From NCBI RefSeq assembly GCF_947258525.1, contig NZ_CAMYIP010000181.1:1400-39263 (forward strand): a stretch of DNA of 37,864 nucleotides, given 5' to 3'. The DNA comes from an uncultured Eudoraea sp. Its GTDB lineage: Bacteria > Bacteroidota > Bacteroidia > Flavobacteriales > Flavobacteriaceae. The notes below the pieces were generated by a model. It worked only from the letters and a program-made list of their open reading frames with translations, was not told where the DNA came from and made no database searches. Position 1 is the stretch's first letter. Each line of letters opens with the position of its first letter. This document shows, piece after piece, positions 36,764-37,864 of the stretch. A program made the translations under genes and the position numbers.

Positions 36764-37864
36764 TTATTTCCTGATTAATATTTCCTGGACTTCTTCAAGT
36801 GTTCGTCCCTTAGTCTCAATAACAAATTTATGTACAAAGAATATGGCGCAGAAGGATAATAATGCATAAAGGGCGAAAGTCACCGTTGGTCCCAGATTGG
36901 ATAATTCCCAGGGAAATACCTGGGTGACAGAAAAACTTACCAAAGAGTTAAAAAAGCCCACTGCTGAAATTGCAATTCCTTTTATTTTACTGGGGAAAAT
37001 CTCTGAAATCAATGTCCACATAACCGGTCCCAAAGAAATGGCAAAGGAGGCAACATACAGCAGGATAGCAATCAATACCAAAGTAGCGTTGATTTGTATA
37101 AAATTAGTGATTTCATTACGTTTAAACTTCAGAAACAATTCCTGATTCATGGCAGGTTCAACCTCCGCAAAAAGTGCAGACTGGCTCTCGTATGACCTAC
37201 CTTTAAAATCTGATAATGCTGTTCTAATTTCATTGTTGCTTATTTTAGCAAGGGTCTTCTCATTAAAATCATAGGTTGCACTATTAAATGCGAAAGCAGC
37301 CATCAAAAGTGCAATAGTCATAAAAGTAGTCCCTATCAGTAAAAGTGGTTTTCGGCCCAACTTATCAATTAGCCATATAGCCACCAGGGTAAATACAAGG
37401 TTCGTAAGCCCTACCACAATAGCCTGTAAAAATGAGGAATCTGTGCTTCCTCCGGCTTGTTCAAATATCGTAGGGGCATAATAAAAGACCGCATTTATCC
37501 CTGTAATCTGCTGAAAAAATGCTATCCCAATTGCAATTATCATGATGGTGCGATTTCTGTATTTAAACAGATCTGCAAGGGTTCCTTTTTCTTCTTTAGC
37601 AGATATTCCCCGCTGAATCTCTGCAATGGTAACTTCGGCATATTCTTCACCGCCAATCTTAGCCAGAATCTTTCTTGCCAATTTTACTTCGTTCAATTTC
37701 CTTATCAACCATCTTGGACTTCTTGGTACTGTAAAGAGTGCTAAAAAATAAATTGCTGCAGGAATGGCTTCAACACCCAACATATAGCGCCAGCTTTCAC
37801 CTTCCATATTTACAAGGAAATAATTGGAAAAATAGGCAACGGAAATACCAATTACTATATTCAA
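36764..37864 (-). CDS. Sugar-porter MFS transporter (5' end beyond window)
   Basis: 366 residues are visible; the start codon lies outside, since the frame is open to the window end and the reading begins inside transmembrane segment 5 (NIVIGISVAYFSNYFLV). Sugar-porter signatures are PRSPRWLIRK, QQITGINAVFYYAPTIF, IDKLGRKPLLLIG and the end FVIETKGRTLEEVQEI. An inserted loop of about 70 residues between segments 9 and 10 is longer than in XylE-like carriers. It probably imports glucose or a short glucoside released outside. With the GPH symporter it gives the locus two unrelated importers. Confidence 0.92.
   Translation of the reverse strand: MNIVIGISVAYFSNYFLVNMEGESWRYMLGVEAIPAAIYFLALFTVPRSPRWLIRKLNEVKLARKILAKIGGEEYAEVTIAEIQRGISAKEEKGTLADLFKYRNRTIMIIAIGIAFFQQITGINAVFYYAPTIFEQAGGSTDSSFLQAIVVGLTNLVFTLVAIWLIDKLGRKPLLLIGTTFMTIALLMAAFAFNSATYDFNEKTLAKISNNEIRTALSDFKGRSYESQSALFAEVEPAMNQELFLKFKRNEITNFIQINATLVLIAILLYVASFAISLGPVMWTLISEIFPSKIKGIAISAVGFFNSLVSFSVTQVFPWELSNLGPTVTFALYALLSFCAIFFVHKFVIETKGRTLEEVQEILIRK

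Overview
The window reads as the chromosome of a member of the Bacteroidota, most likely a marine Flavobacteriaceae. Supporting signs are AT-rich intergenic DNA, promoters of the TTTG-N17-20-TAnnTTTG type (seen before at least five transcription units), almost no Shine-Dalgarno sequences, lipoprotein signals ending in SCKDN/SCTDN, a carboxypeptidase-regulatory-domain outer-surface protein, a BlaI/BlaR1-M56 pair with a TonB-plug-like tail, and a tRNA gene without an encoded CCA.

Left part (1-9157), housekeeping and mixed genes: a surface protein cut by the window edge; a Ca2+/Na+ antiporter whose last membrane segment is out of frame; a BlaI-type repressor and M56 sensor protease behind an operator array of alternating half-sites; a conserved 53-residue protein converging on apt; a tRNA-Arg(ACG) whose promoter and 5' end are tandemly duplicated and whose 3' tail is repeated downstream; katG; an NTF2-like protein; and two small membrane proteins.

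Middle part (9194-21385), one long minus-strand catabolic cluster of twelve genes with mostly very short gaps: two acyl-CoA dehydrogenases, an APH-type phosphotransferase, three short-chain dehydrogenases, two medium-chain reductases (one frameshifted), an enoyl-CoA hydratase-like protein, a MaoC hydratase, a DUF1330-like protein and an acyl-CoA synthetase. The adjacent phosphotransferase and acyl-CoA dehydrogenase correspond to the two halves of eukaryotic ACAD10/ACAD11 and to LvaA/LvaC of Pseudomonas. I therefore infer breakdown of 4-hydroxy (or 4-oxo) acyl-CoAs. No thiolase is present in the window.

A short plus-strand section (21783-23350) carries a lipocalin-like lipoprotein and a two-gene YeeE/YedE-type sulfur-compound transporter.

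Right part (23375-37864), a minus-strand beta-glucan locus: a GH94 phosphorylase, two cytoplasmic GH17 proteins, a GPH-family sugar symporter, a clan GH-A lipoprotein, a GH17 lipoprotein, a 1153-residue protein that looks like a GH149/GH161-type beta-1,3-glucan phosphorylase, a second clan GH-A lipoprotein, and a sugar-porter MFS transporter cut by the window end. Together they suggest that beta-1,3-glucan (laminarin-like) is trimmed outside the cytoplasm by lipoproteins, imported as oligosaccharides, and cleaved inside by phosphorolysis to glucose-1-phosphate as well as by hydrolysis. No SusC/SusD pair is visible here. All family names come from reading motifs by eye, with no database search.
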